Assembly: GCF_001306135.1 (NCBI RefSeq)
Contig: NZ_LGKP01000011.1
Location: 62,001 to 126,000 of the forward strand
DNA length: 64,000 nucleotides
DNA from: Herpetosiphon geysericola
GTDB taxonomy: Bacteria; Chloroflexota; Chloroflexia; Chloroflexales; Herpetosiphonaceae
Reading direction: 5' to 3'
Positions 39,988 to 49,617 of this stretch are shown here, piece after piece. Position 1 is the stretch's first letter; the number at the start of each line of letters is the position of its first letter. Below the pieces are notes generated by a model. The model did not search any database and had not been told where the DNA came from. It saw only the letters and a list, made by a program, of their open reading frames with translations. The translations under genes were made by a program, and so were the position numbers.

Positions 39988-41379
39988 CTATTGTAAGACG
40001 GTTTCTGGTAACCATCCTGTTTCTCCATCGCTGATACGTTGTACATTAAACCATTTGCGTCGATCGCCGCTGATAGTGCTAGGTGTTTCATTAATAACGC
40101 GAAACTTCTGGCCTGTCAGGGCTTGGCCACTTTGCAGGGCATTTGCACTTCCATCGCCTGGTTGTGCCCGTAGAATATAGGCTTGGGTCAGCGTCACTTC
40201 CCTGCTACTGGCTACCGTCGGTTCAACAATTGGTGGCAAGGTTGAGGTTGGAATGACCTCAATCGTGACCGTTGGGAAACCGCCAGGGTTTGGGCTTGCT
40301 GCTGCTGGAAGGGTCAAGGTTGGTGGGAGTGCTGCCTGATCGGGCGTTGCTTTGCCTGCTGGCACAGGCGTATCATCGCCACCAAAGAATAAAAAGAGCA
40401 CTGCAATTAAAACCAGAGCACTAATCACCCCAATACTGATCATCGTCGAGCGGCGTGAGTTGCTAATTGGCATGCTTGGCGCTGCAAACGCGGCCCCATC
40501 GTTGCGCAAAGCTTCGTGCATGGCCATGCTGAAGGCTGCACAGGAGCTATAACGATCGCCTGGCTCAAAGGCTGTTGCTTTTAAGAAGACCTCGATCGCG
40601 GTTGGATGTTTGGCCAAGTTTTTACGAATCCGCTCGCTCTGGGCCGCTAGTTGTTGGCGATAGCCTGTGTTCCAAGTAGCCAAGGCTGCTTGATAAATTT
40701 GCGGATCATCCGACTCCAAGCCTTTGATTTTTGGTGGCTTGATAGTTGGAATTGTATCGCCAGTCAGGAAGTAGTAGACAACCAAGGCCAAGGCATATTG
40801 GTCGGTGGCTGGCACTTCGTGCCCAGTATATTGCTCAGGCGCCATATACGGTGGCGTGCCAAATCCACGTTCATCAACCAAGGCAAAGCGCTCGTGCGAC
40901 GCCACACTAAGGTCAATCAGAATCGCATCGTGCGAGGCTTTATCAACCAAAATATTATCGGGCTTTACGTCGCGGTGAATAACTGGGCTATCTGGGTGGG
41001 CAATATGCAAATAATCCAAGGCGCTGCCAATTTGTTCGGCAATTTGCAGCGCAATGGTTTCGCTTTTTTGTTTGGCTAATTCTTTGTTGCTATAGGCATA
41101 GACAAACGTCGTGGCCAGGGTATATGGCTCATCACGCACGTTACTATGCACAAAGCCGATCACATGCGGGTGCTCGGCTTTTTTCAGCAAGCGCTCCTCA
41201 TTCATAAAATACTGACGAACCTGAGGAAGTTTATTCGTCAGAAATTTAAGCGCCACTTCTTCACGATGGCCATCATCGTGGTTGATGATCGCATGGTAGA
41301 CCGGGCCAGAAAGCCCTTCGGCCAAACGATCATCAACAATCTCATAGCGCCCATATTGTTGACCTGCAACAAGATGCAT
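39988..41379 (-). CDS. Transmembrane Ser/Thr kinase with SH3-like ectodomain and altered DFG
   Basis: 463 residues. Kinase domain (about 8-290) with a degenerate Gly loop (LAEGLSGPVYHA), Lys in VALKFL, HRDVKPDNILV and LIDLSVA, where DFG is replaced by DLS but the Asp stays. PPYMAPEQYTGHEV is the activation end. A membrane helix (ISIGVISALVLIAVLFLFFGG) is followed by a Thr/Pro stalk and a C-terminal bacterial SH3-like domain (QAYILRAQPGDGS to DGETGWLPETVLQ), which often binds cell wall peptides. The start follows GGAGG. Activity should be retained if the metal-binding Asp is used, but this is uncertain. Confidence 0.9.
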   Translation of the reverse strand: MHLVAGQQYGRYEIVDDRLAEGLSGPVYHAIINHDDGHREEVALKFLTNKLPQVRQYFMNEERLLKKAEHPHVIGFVHSNVRDEPYTLATTFVYAYSNKELAKQKSETIALQIAEQIGSALDYLHIAHPDSPVIHRDVKPDNILVDKASHDAILIDLSVASHERFALVDERGFGTPPYMAPEQYTGHEVPATDQYALALVVYYFLTGDTIPTIKPPKIKGLESDDPQIYQAALATWNTGYRQQLAAQSERIRKNLAKHPTAIEVFLKATAFEPGDRYSSCAAFSMAMHEALRNDGAAFAAPSMPISNSRRSTMISIGVISALVLIAVLFLFFGGDDTPVPAGKATPDQAALPPTLTLPAAASPNPGGFPTVTIEVIPTSTLPPIVEPTVASSREVTLTQAYILRAQPGDGSANALQSGQALTGQKFRVINETPSTISGDRRKWFNVQRISDGETGWLPETVLQ

Positions 41380-41397
41380 TGGCGATCCTCCGATAGC

Positions 41398-42588
41398 CTA
41401 CTTACCAGCCCCTGGATCAATCCGAGTTGGGCGACGGCGGGTGGCGGTTGCTAAAGCAGTCGTAACTGCTGCCAAAATAATTGCGGCGGGAATGCCTCGC
41501 AACATGTAGTCTTTTTGAATTTGGCTCAGTGGAACAAACTCCGATGTCGTTGTTAATACGTCAGTTGGAATCGGCAAGGTTGAACTTTCCCAGGTTTGGC
41601 CAGCAATCGTGACCTTAACTTGGAAGGTATGTTGTTTATCATCGCGGGGCGCAGTATGGACAAATGCCACATCATAGCCTGTGCGGTTAACTGGCTTAAC
41701 CAAGGCTTTGTAGGCTTGTTCCATATTTATAGGCCGAATATCAGCCCCTCCAGCAACATAGCGGCCATTGGTGCTGCTGGCCAAATTTGGCAATTGGTTG
41801 GTTGCTTTATCCAAGTTCTCTGGCTTGCCAATGCCTACTGCAATAATAATCGTATTATTTTTGTTGGCAATATCGACAATTTGACTGAAGAGGCCAGCAC
41901 TATCGGGCGTCACTGACCCATCGCCAAAAACGATCACATAGCTATCGGTGCCGCGCTTTTTGGCCTCGGCAGCGGTTGCGGTCACAGCCTCTAAAACTGC
42001 GCCATACAAGTTGGTTGCCCCATCGCGAGGTGGTTCAGTTCGCAAAACCCCAATAATTTTATTGTGGTCGCGATCAAACTCTGGCGCGTTGGCTGGGCGC
42101 GTCGCTTGGCTGTTGGACGAACGCGGAATAAACAAGCCAATCGATTCAGGATCGTTGGGCGAAACTGCATTGCCAAGGTTGATCCAACTTTCGGCAGCAG
42201 CGCGCACTTCGCCAATAAAGGGATCACCCAAAGCCACGCTCAAATCAGTCACCAAGCCAATGGTTGCGCCTGATGCTCGCAACACATTTTGGCTATCAAA
42301 TGGAATCGTATGGCTAGTTGGATGGGTCGCATCAGTCGTAATCGCATTCATTACCATTTGCGAATCGGTCAGCAATTGACCATCTTGGTAAATTGCAAGA
42401 TCGCCAGTTTCCAAGGGTGGCACATCTTGGCCAGTCGCCGTATTCGTGACCCGCATTTTAAAGTTAACCACCCGATCATCAAGCAATTGCGCATCGGTGA
42501 GTTTCACTTCATAGGCTGCTTGGGCATAGGTCAAAACAGGCGAGAGTAGCAGCAAAGCAAGGCTACAACGCAAAATCCACGTTTTCAT
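41398..42588 (-). CDS. Membrane-anchored von Willebrand factor A domain protein
   Basis: 396 residues from the ATG at 42588; AGGAG lies inside the end of the FHA gene. Signal peptide (cleaved near AQA, about residue 23), a beta-rich N-terminal domain, and a vWA domain with GLVTDLSVALGDP, GATNLYGAVLEAV and YVIVFGDGSVTPD. The MIDAS signature DxSxS is DLSVA, so the last Ser is Ala and metal binding may be weak. A C-terminal helix (IPAAIILAAVTTALATA) and basic tail follow. It lies 4 bp after the FHA gene and 18 bp before a kinase gene, so it is part of the signalling operon. Confidence 0.85.
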   Translation of the reverse strand: MKTWILRCSLALLLLSPVLTYAQAAYEVKLTDAQLLDDRVVNFKMRVTNTATGQDVPPLETGDLAIYQDGQLLTDSQMVMNAITTDATHPTSHTIPFDSQNVLRASGATIGLVTDLSVALGDPFIGEVRAAAESWINLGNAVSPNDPESIGLFIPRSSNSQATRPANAPEFDRDHNKIIGVLRTEPPRDGATNLYGAVLEAVTATAAEAKKRGTDSYVIVFGDGSVTPDSAGLFSQIVDIANKNNTIIIAVGIGKPENLDKATNQLPNLASSTNGRYVAGGADIRPINMEQAYKALVKPVNRTGYDVAFVHTAPRDDKQHTFQVKVTIAGQTWESSTLPIPTDVLTTTSEFVPLSQIQKDYMLRGIPAAIILAAVTTALATATRRRPTRIDPGAGK

Positions 42589-42592
42589 GGGG

Positions 42593-43429
42593 TTATGCTC
42601 CTGTATTAAACTCAAATAACATTTCTACGGCGTTGTCTTGGTTGGGGTCGCCTAAATAGAGCATATCGCCATGTTCGAGTGGTACTGGTTGCCCATCGAG
42701 CATGAAGCCTTGACCATCGCGGACCAAGAAGGTGCCATTGGTGCTGCCAAGATCAACAACTGCAATTTGATTTTCTTCTAACACGAATTTGGCATGCGTC
42801 CGTGAAACAATCACATCGCTGACTTGAATATCGCCTTTGCTGCCAATGGTGAAGTCAGGCCGCAAGGCTTCGATTGAGCCTTTGCGTGAACCATTATTAA
42901 TCGTTACCGAGCCATAGGGTGCATTGATCCGCCCACCACCACCAGCTCCGCCCCGTCGCCCAAAGGCTCTGGTGGCAATATTGGTGATCGTTTTGGTCGC
43001 ATTGCGAATCGCTGGGCTGATAACCGGCACTTCGCTACGCGAAAGGCTCGTCAGAAGTAATGGCAAGGTTAGGGTAATTCCTAACACGCCCCATAATCCA
43101 AATGTGTTGAGGTAATTGCCTAACACAATCGCATCGTTGCGCGCAAAATCATTGGCATTTGTGGGCATGCTATAGCCAACTCGATTAAGTGCACTCTTTA
43201 GGGTGCTTGCAATGTAGGCCGATGGGAAGATGAGCAAAACTGGAATTGTCGATAAAAAGAGGGTTAAGAAACGATTATGGACTTTTTTGATTTTGCGGGC
43301 AGCAAAAATCGCCAAGAACAGGATCGATAGTGCCCAAATTAAAGCCGGAAGCGCAATCGTCGGATACCACCAGTCATAGGTGATCTGCCCCATTTCCTTA
43401 ATTTTTTGCCAGAACTCGAATTCGGTCAT
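42593..43429 (-). CDS. Membrane protein with C-terminal FHA domain
   Basis: 278 residues. Three N-terminal membrane helices (about 23-43, 54-76, 102-128), a basic Gly-rich linker and an FHA domain (about 185-270). FHA domains bind phosphothreonine. The key residues are present: GSKGD (196-200), SRTHAKFV (209-216) and DLGSTNGTF (226-234). It is the first gene of the cluster of kinases and a PP2C phosphatase, so it is the expected phospho-reader at the membrane. The vWA gene starts 4 bp after its stop. Confidence 0.92.
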   Translation of the reverse strand: MTEFEFWQKIKEMGQITYDWWYPTIALPALIWALSILFLAIFAARKIKKVHNRFLTLFLSTIPVLLIFPSAYIASTLKSALNRVGYSMPTNANDFARNDAIVLGNYLNTFGLWGVLGITLTLPLLLTSLSRSEVPVISPAIRNATKTITNIATRAFGRRGGAGGGGRINAPYGSVTINNGSRKGSIEALRPDFTIGSKGDIQVSDVIVSRTHAKFVLEENQIAVVDLGSTNGTFLVRDGQGFMLDGQPVPLEHGDMLYLGDPNQDNAVEMLFEFNTGA

Positions 43430-43707
43430 CGTGCGTCTCCTCGTGAGCTAGCGGATAGTGCTGGATAGTGCTGGATGAGGCGGGAGTGTGCGCCTCTGGT
43501 TGCAATTGCGCTGTATACCATGGTGCTTAACCTGTAGATATAGCTCCATGCCGTACTTCTGCGACATGAAGTTGAGGCGTAGTGTAGGTTGTCCATAGGA
43601 CTTCTGGTTAGCTAGGGTTTGGATAATCGTCCCTGATTATACCAGAATCGCCTTGTTTTGTTTTACTCTTTGGCCTGTATTTTGTGGGGATAACCTAAAT
43701 TTAAACA
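43430..43707. other. Gene-free stretch upstream of the signalling cluster
   Basis: No reading frame is supported. It should hold the promoter of the FHA-to-kinase cluster on the minus strand, though I find no clear consensus boxes. A short duplication, GGATAGTGCT, occurs twice near 43450-43470. Confidence 0.45.
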
Positions 43708-43738
43708 AAACCAGCACAGCCTTAGACTGTGCTGGTTT
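43708..43738 (-). terminator. Terminator of the yebC gene
   Basis: AAACCAGCACAG, a 7-nt loop and CTGTGCTGGTTT; on the minus strand it is followed by TGTTTAAATTT. It lies 22 bp beyond the yebC stop. Confidence 0.85.
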
Positions 43739-43759
43739 GGGCTGACTAAGATTGTCTAA

Positions 43760-44518
43760 CTAACCTTGCTCTGCATATTTTTCGGCTAATTCATCGGAGA
43801 TTTCTAAGTTGCTATAGACTTTTTGCACATCGTCGAGATCTTCGAGCCGCTCCATCAGCCGCAGAATTTGGAAGGTTGTGGCTTCGTCTGCTTCCATGAT
43901 CGTTTTGGCAAGCATGGTTTTTTCAGCAGTGCTGATTTTGAGGCCTTGCTCGTTGAGTGCATCGCGCACCGCAGCCAGCTTGCTAAACTCGGTGTAAACA
44001 ATAATCGTATCGTCGTTGATGATTACATCATCTGCATCAGCATCAATTGCCAACAAGGTCACTTCATCGGGGTCGGTTTTTTCAGTCCGATCAATGTTGA
44101 TCAAACCTTTAATATCAAACATCCAGCCGACCGAGCCACCTTCGCCAAGCGTGCCACCATTTTTGTTGAAGGCAGTGCGAATTTCGGAGACTGTGCGGTT
44201 GCGATTGTCGGTCGCAGCATCGACGATAACCGCAATTCCACCTGGGCCATAGCCTTCGTAGGTTACTTCTTCGAGCGCTGCTTCACCGCTTACGCCAGTG
44301 CCGCGATCAATTGCCCGTTGAATATTATCCGCTGGCATATTATCGGCTTTGGCCTTTTCAATCGCCAAGCGCAGCCGAAAGTTCATATCAGGGCTGCCGC
44401 CGCCTTCGCGGGCTGCAATCGTAATATCTCGGGCGATTTTTGTCCAGCGTTGACCTCGGCGTTGATCAAGAACCCCTTTTTTGCGGCGAATTTCATGCCA
44501 TTTTGTATGCCCTGACAT
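43760..44518 (-). CDS. yebC: YebC/PmpR (TACO1) family protein
   Basis: 252 residues from the ATG at 44518, which follows AGGAG and begins with the conserved [16 protein letters not shown]; the longer frame is not supported. Other family segments are [33 protein letters not shown] and [11 protein letters not shown]. Members were described as transcriptional regulators, and recent work links them to translation of difficult polyproline stretches. The many Pro-rich proteins here make that relevant, though this is inference. Confidence 0.95.
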   Translation of the reverse strand: MSGHTKWHEIRRKKGVLDQRRGQRWTKIARDITIAAREGGGSPDMNFRLRLAIEKAKADNMPADNIQRAIDRGTGVSGEAALEEVTYEGYGPGGIAVIVDAATDNRNRTVSEIRTAFNKNGGTLGEGGSVGWMFDIKGLINIDRTEKTDPDEVTLLAIDADADDVIINDDTIIVYTEFSKLAAVRDALNEQGLKISTAEKTMLAKTIMEADEATTFQILRLMERLEDLDDVQKVYSNLEISDELAEKYAEQG

Positions 44519-44618
44519 CGGAAAACTCCTACGGTTGACAATTAAGCACACAGATTGTGCCACTCAATCATTAGTTTTTGTTGACCATTATAGCGTATGC
44601 CTGAGAAGATTGGCAAAA

Positions 44619-44650
44619 AATTGGCGCAAGCATAATTGCCTGCGCCAATT
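44619..44650 (-). terminator. Terminator of ftsH
   Basis: AATTGGCGCA and TGCGCCAATT form 10-bp arms; on the minus strand TTTT follows. It lies directly after the ftsH stop. Confidence 0.85.
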
Positions 44651-44674
44651 CTCAATTAATCATTCGAGCGAGAT

Positions 44675-46630
44675 TTAGATGCGTTGCTTGGGCAAAGCTT
44701 CGTTATAGGCTCCGTTGTTGGAGTTATATTGCACAACTTCATCAAGCAAATTGCGTAATGGCTCGCCATCGAGGTTTTCATGCTCGATCAAGGCTTCGGC
44801 CATGCGGTTCATCACTTCACGGTTGCGCTCCAAAATCGCGCGGGCGCGTTCGTGGCCTTCGCTAACCAAGCGGCGCACTTCCGAGTCGATCTTGCGTGAG
44901 GTTTCTTCCGAATAGTTGCGTTGTTCGCTGATCTCGCGGCCCAAGAAGATCAACTCTTCTTTTTCGCCAAAGGCGATTGGCCCCAGCTCCGAACTCATGC
45001 CATAGCGGGTAACCATAGCGCGCGCCATGCGGGTCACTTGTTGAATATCGCCTGAAGCGCCAGTGGTAAAGTCGCTCAGGACTAATTCTTCAGCAGCCCG
45101 ACCACCAAGTGCCACCGCAATTTGGGCTTCAAATTGCGAAACGCTCATGTAGCTTTGGTCTTCGTCGGGAATCATCAAGGTGTAGCCACCAGCCATCCCG
45201 CGAGGAATGATCGTCACTTTATGCACAGGATTTGCGCCTGGCATCGCTTTGGCAACAATTGCGTGCCCAGCTTCGTGGAAGGCGGTCAACTCTTTTTGCT
45301 TTGGCGTCATCACGCGCGAGCGGCGTTCTGGGCCACCAAGCATAATCCGTTCGGTTGCATCTTGCATTTCTTGCATGGCGATGCGTTTCTTCGAGCGGCG
45401 TGCAGCCAAGATAGCGGCTTCGTTGACGATGTTGGCCAGATCAGCACCAGATGAGCCTGGGGTCAATTTGGCAATTGCTTCCAAGTTAACATCTTCAGAA
45501 AGTGGCTTGCCTTTGGTATGCACTTTGAGCACTTCGACCCGTCCGCGCATATCGGGAGCATCCAAGACCACTTGGCGGTCGAAGCGGCCTGGGCGAACCA
45601 AGGCTGGGTCGAGCACGTCAGGGCGGTTGGTCGCGGCAATCACAATCACATTGGTATTGCTATCGAAGCCGTCCATTTCAACCAAGATTTGGTTGAGGGT
45701 TTGTTCGCGTTCGTCGTGCGAGCCACCAAGGCCAGCGCCCCGTTGGCGACCAACTGCATCAACTTCGTCGATAAAGACGATACATGGTGCATTGCGCTTG
45801 GCTTGTTCGAACAAGTCGCGGACGCGGCTTGCGCCAACCCCAACGAACATTTCGACAAATTCCGAACCGCTGATTGAGAAGAATGGCACACCTGCTTCAC
45901 CAGCAACTGCGCGGCTGAGCAAGGTTTTACCAGTCCCTGGAGGGCCGACCATCAAAACCCCGCGTGGAATCCGCGCGCCAAGTTGGGCGAATTTCTCAGG
46001 AAATTTAAGAAACTCGACAACCTCGGTTAAGTCTTGTTTGGCTTCTTCTTGGCCAGCAACGTCGGCGAAGGTTACTGATGGTTTATCGCCAGTAAACATG
46101 CGGGCTTTGCTCTTGCCAAACGACATCGCTTGGTTGTTGGAGCCTTGAGCTTGGCGCATGAAAAAGACGAAAAAGCCAATCAGCAACAGCGTTGGCAGCA
46201 AGAAGGTCAAGGCTGCGCCTAAAATTCCGCCCCATGCTGGAGCCGATTTAGGGTTGAACTTAACTTTAGCGGCGTTTTCCAACGGTGCGGCAATTGCAGC
46301 TTTGTTTTCTGGGTCTTTCAGCTCTGCAAGTTTGCTCGCATCTTGGGCTTTTTGCGAAAGTAACTCTTCGATACTTTCGGTCGTGCTGTTTTTATGTGAG
46401 ATATAGGTAACTGGTGGCGTGTCGTTGGTGGTTGCGCGAAACTCGATATTGCCTTCGGTTTGCACGATTTCGGCAATTTTACCTTGGAGCGATAAATCGA
46501 GAATCTCGCTGTAGCTCTTTTCACTGGTATTGCCAGGACTACCATTGATGTATTGATAGAAGAGCGCCAACGCCGCCACTACGATGATCAAATACACAAA
46601 ACTGTTGCGTAAGAAGCGATTTTCACCCAT
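44675..46630 (-). CDS. ftsH: ATP-dependent zinc metalloprotease FtsH
   Basis: 651 residues from the ATG at 46630, which follows AGGAG; the longer frame is rejected. Two N-terminal membrane helices flank a periplasmic domain. The AAA domain has Walker A GPPGTGKT, Walker [11 protein letters not shown] and the second region of homology [20 protein letters not shown]. The zinc site is HEAGH, with a later Asp ligand. It degrades membrane and regulatory proteins. It follows tilS and hpt in the order also known from Bacillus. Confidence 0.97.
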   Translation of the reverse strand: MGENRFLRNSFVYLIIVVAALALFYQYINGSPGNTSEKSYSEILDLSLQGKIAEIVQTEGNIEFRATTNDTPPVTYISHKNSTTESIEELLSQKAQDASKLAELKDPENKAAIAAPLENAAKVKFNPKSAPAWGGILGAALTFLLPTLLLIGFFVFFMRQAQGSNNQAMSFGKSKARMFTGDKPSVTFADVAGQEEAKQDLTEVVEFLKFPEKFAQLGARIPRGVLMVGPPGTGKTLLSRAVAGEAGVPFFSISGSEFVEMFVGVGASRVRDLFEQAKRNAPCIVFIDEVDAVGRQRGAGLGGSHDEREQTLNQILVEMDGFDSNTNVIVIAATNRPDVLDPALVRPGRFDRQVVLDAPDMRGRVEVLKVHTKGKPLSEDVNLEAIAKLTPGSSGADLANIVNEAAILAARRSKKRIAMQEMQDATERIMLGGPERRSRVMTPKQKELTAFHEAGHAIVAKAMPGANPVHKVTIIPRGMAGGYTLMIPDEDQSYMSVSQFEAQIAVALGGRAAEELVLSDFTTGASGDIQQVTRMARAMVTRYGMSSELGPIAFGEKEELIFLGREISEQRNYSEETSRKIDSEVRRLVSEGHERARAILERNREVMNRMAEALIEHENLDGEPLRNLLDEVVQYNSNNGAYNEALPKQRI

Positions 46631-46758
46631 CGCAGTATCTCCTGAACGTGCGCACACGCTCATAAAATTTTGCTGCACTCCATGCGGAGTACAGCGACCT
46701 TCAAAAATTATACCAAAGCGCTACCTACCTAGCAAGGGAAAGCTTTGTTAGCAATGTG

Positions 46759-47301
46759 TTAATGCGTATAAACACGTGGGCTTAAAACCCCAATATAGGC
46801 CAAGTTGCGATAGCGTTCGGCATAGTCCAACCCGTATCCCACCACGAATTCGTTGGGAATGTCGAAACCACAATAATCAACCTGCACATCGACGTTGCGG
46901 CGTTCAGGTTTATTGAGTAGGGCACAAATCTCTAGAGCAGCTGGGTTGCGCCGCAAAAGCATATCATGCACATACTTTAATGTTAAGCCACTATCAATAA
47001 TATCTTCGACGATGATCACATGCTTGCCAGCAATATCAAGATCGAGATCTTTGTTTAAGCGCACCACCCCAGTGCTTTCGGTGCTGGCTCCATATGATGA
47101 AACGGCGATGCAATCGTAGGCAACCTCGCGGTCAAGCGCCCGCATCAGATCGGCCATGAAAATCAGCGAACCTTTTAAGATGCCAACCAACACCAGCTCT
47201 GGTGCGTTAACCGTTGCTTGGGCAATTGCTGTGCCAAGCGCTTGAATCCGGTTTTGGAGTGTCGCGGTATCAATCAATACCCGTTCAAGATCAGGATGCA
47301 T
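46759..47301 (-). CDS. hpt: Hypoxanthine phosphoribosyltransferase
   Basis: 180 residues. Converts hypoxanthine or guanine with PRPP to IMP or GMP. The PRPP-binding motif is VIIVEDIIDSGLTL, with LVGILKGSLIFMADLMRAL for the first loop and FDIPNEFVVGYGLDYAE at the base site. Its start overlaps the tilS stop by 11 bp, so translation is coupled. The BMP-type nucleoside importer elsewhere in the window feeds the same salvage pathway. Confidence 0.95.
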   Translation of the reverse strand: MHPDLERVLIDTATLQNRIQALGTAIAQATVNAPELVLVGILKGSLIFMADLMRALDREVAYDCIAVSSYGASTESTGVVRLNKDLDLDIAGKHVIIVEDIIDSGLTLKYVHDMLLRRNPAALEICALLNKPERRNVDVQVDYCGFDIPNEFVVGYGLDYAERYRNLAYIGVLSPRVYTH

Positions 47302-48751
47302 CGGCGTGAGTATCCTCCAAGGTTATCAGCAAAAAGCGGGTTGTTTCGGGTGTAGGGTGGGCATGTTCGGCCATGAGTAAACCAGGAATCCAGAGAATGC
47401 CAGCATTATCGACAAATAATGGCCATTGAGCACGCAATTCGCGTGGCAAACGCATATCAACCATAATATCTTGGATGCGGCGTGAGCCAATGCCCCCAGC
47501 AGGCCGCATGCGATCGCCTGGGCGTCGTTGGCGTAACAGCAATTTGCCTTGAATCGCATCTGCATCGAGCAAGCCTTGCCAGCGCGAAAGGTTATATTCA
47601 GGCCGACTTGGCAGCACCTCTATCATGACCCGCCAGCGTTCATCGGGCAGCGGAGTCATGCCTTGTTGGTTGAGCGGCCACTCATCGATGCTCAATTGTG
47701 GTTCGTCGTTGGTTGGTTGCATGGTTGTGGCAACGGTCATCGTCCAGCCATGCGGCTTGCGATGCAGCACCAAATTATGCGGCATTTGGCAAAACAGTTG
47801 CATACTGTTCATTGCACTTAACGCATGGTCAAGCTGCGAGGATGTTAATTCCTCGCGTTCAGGCCGGAGCAGATGCACCGCGCGCCGAATTGCATGGCGC
47901 TGCAAGGCAGGATGCATGTGGTTCCATTGTTCGCGATGAAAGGTAATGGAGCCAGGCTCAAATTCGATCAGGCTTTGCCATTGGCGATCCAGTTCGCTTT
48001 GCATGTAGTCGGTTTCAATCGCTGCCAAGCGTGCCGTGCGCGCCAAGGCCGAAACAACTTTGGCATTGTATTCGCCAAGCAACGGCAAGAGTTGGTGGCG
48101 AATTCGGCCCCGCGTATATTCAAGCGAGTTATTGGTCGGGTCGCGCCGTGGATCTAATTGTTGCTCATCGCAATAGGCCTCAATTTCGTCGCGGGTAATG
48201 TTGAGCATTGGGCGAATCAAGGCTGGCCCGGTTGCTTGATGCGGCATGCCAGCGGTTACCCGCCAACCAGCCCACTCAGTACGCGGGCGCATCGCACTCA
48301 AGCCGCTTGGGCCTGTGCCACGCAATACGTGCAACAAGACGGTTTCAGCTTGGTCGTCTGATTGATGGCCAAGCACAACCGCATCTGCTTGTTGTTGCAA
48401 TGCCACCTCGGCCAAAAAACGATAGCGGGTGGCACGGGCAGCGGCAGGCAGCCCAACATGAAATTGTTTGGCAATTTGGTCAACATCGCGCAGTTCAATC
48501 GTCGCGGTTAGGCCCCAATCTGCTGCTATCTCGGCCACAAACGCGGCTTCAGCAGCAGATTGCTCGCCGCGCAAGCCGTGGTCAAGGTGGGCGACATGCA
48601 AGCGCCAGCCATAGGGCACGGCCAAGGCGCAGAGCCGATGTAAGAGGGCCAGCGAATCGGGGCCACCCGAAACCGCCACCACCAAACATGCTGCCGAGGC
48701 AAGGCGGCCATCGCGAATTAGGGTTGTTTCAATGTCGAGTAGTTGGGACAT
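47291..48751 (-). CDS. tilS: tRNA(Ile)-lysidine synthase TilS
   Basis: 486 residues from the ATG at 48751. The frame continues upstream to 49126, but that part translates the intergenic repeats and has no ribosome site. ATP-binding SGGPDS is at residues 28-33, and ALLHRLCALA, HLDHGLRGEQSAAEA and GHQSDDQAETVLLHVLRG follow the family pattern. The C-terminal substrate-binding domains have RRPGDRMRPAGGIGSRRI. It makes lysidine at the wobble base of tRNA-Ile(CAU). It overlaps hpt. Confidence 0.94.
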   Translation of the reverse strand: MSQLLDIETTLIRDGRLASAACLVVAVSGGPDSLALLHRLCALAVPYGWRLHVAHLDHGLRGEQSAAEAAFVAEIAADWGLTATIELRDVDQIAKQFHVGLPAAARATRYRFLAEVALQQQADAVVLGHQSDDQAETVLLHVLRGTGPSGLSAMRPRTEWAGWRVTAGMPHQATGPALIRPMLNITRDEIEAYCDEQQLDPRRDPTNNSLEYTRGRIRHQLLPLLGEYNAKVVSALARTARLAAIETDYMQSELDRQWQSLIEFEPGSITFHREQWNHMHPALQRHAIRRAVHLLRPEREELTSSQLDHALSAMNSMQLFCQMPHNLVLHRKPHGWTMTVATTMQPTNDEPQLSIDEWPLNQQGMTPLPDERWRVMIEVLPSRPEYNLSRWQGLLDADAIQGKLLLRQRRPGDRMRPAGGIGSRRIQDIMVDMRLPRELRAQWPLFVDNAGILWIPGLLMAEHAHPTPETTRFLLITLEDTHADAS

Positions 48752-48939
48752 AGCTGGTTTCTCGTTGCCAAGTGGTGCCACGCTTGATGATAGCACATTT
48801 TTGCGGCTAATTCGATCAATCGTAGGGTGGAGTTGTTGGGGATTGGGGATAAGGGATGCGGAACCGCGAAGAACACAAAGCGCGCGAAAGGGCTGGGATA
48901 ACCCATCATTCGAAGGGTGAACAACAGAATAAACCTCAA

Positions 48940-49023
48940 CAATCGACAACGTGAATATTAGGGGGTGCAGGGGGATGAAAACCCCTTGCGTCTCCCGCCT
49001 TGAGGCGGGACGGAAGGGTGGTG
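48940..49023. repeat. Direct repeat, copy 1
   Basis: Begins CAATCGACAACGTGAATAT and ends GGACGGAAGGGTGGTGA. Inside is the palindrome TCCCGCCTTGAGGCGGGA, a likely hairpin. It differs from copy 2 at only a few positions. Confidence 0.85.
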
Positions 49024-49116
49024 AAACGCTGAGAAGGGATTGGTTGTTGGGAATCGGAACCGCAAAGAACGCGAAGAGCACGAAGTTGTGAAGGTGGGGG
49101 AATAGATACGTCAAAA

Positions 49117-49203
49117 CAATCCACAACGTGAATATGAGGGGGTGCAGGGGGATGAAAATCCCTTGCGTTTCCCGCCTTGAGGCGGGACGGAAGGGTGGTG
49201 ATA
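49117..49203. repeat. Direct repeat, copy 2
   Basis: Begins CAATCCACAACGTGAATAT and contains CCCGCCTTGAGGCGGGA, like copy 1, 177 bp downstream. The pair may be a dispersed non-coding element. Confidence 0.85.
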
Positions 49204-49569
49204 AACAATGCTGATTAACAACCTACCCTTGCAAAATCCCCCGACCCCTAGCGCCAAAGGTGGCAAACTATACGTCCATTGCAGCCGCTGATTAGCACTT
49301 GATTAACAACCGATGCGAACCAGACTACCTATGTTATGCTGATAGCAACCAGTTTGATCCAGACCATTCTAGGAACAAATAGCCGTTATCAGGCGTTGTT
49401 CAGCTACCTATCATTTAACGGCGCATGGAACCGTTAACATTGCCAAACCGACGGCATATGCTTTGCTTAAAATTGACAGCAATTGTGCTTCGCGGCATAC
49501 TAGGCGATCAATCCCCAATTTGGTCAATTAAAATCAAGACTTCTAGGGCAGGTTTTGCCAAAGTTGGTA

Positions 49570-49578
49570 TGCTATAAT
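49570..49578 (+). promoter_or_regulatory. Extended -10 promoter for the signal peptidase pair
   Basis: TGCTATAAT: a perfect TATAAT (49573-49578) preceded by TGn, which is an extended -10. There is no good -35 at normal distance. It predicts a start near 49585 and a short leader. Confidence 0.65.
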
Positions 49579-49617
49579 GCCGCGCAGCGACTTAATTCAG
49601 GGTGTAAGGATAATTCA

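Larger units (their letters stand above)
48752..49617. other. Long gene-free stretch between tilS and lepB
   Basis: 866 bp. No gene is supported. It contains two 84-88-bp direct repeats, G-rich and TTCGCGG-type words of the dispersed intergenic repeat (48835-48900 and 49050-49095, as reverse complement), and at its right end an AT-rich promoter region for the signal peptidase genes. Confidence 0.6.

Noticed and set aside
39969-40091. 41-codon extension of the PP2C gene
   Set aside because: It overlaps the upstream kinase gene and has no start signal. The ATG at 39968 has GGAGC in place.
44016-46148. Long plus-strand frames opposite yebC and ftsH
   Set aside because: They are shadows of strong minus-strand genes with clear family motifs and have no start signals.
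48752-49126. N-terminal 125-codon extension of tilS
   Set aside because: It begins at TTG, has no ribosome site and translates the intergenic direct repeats. The conserved TilS part starts at 48751.
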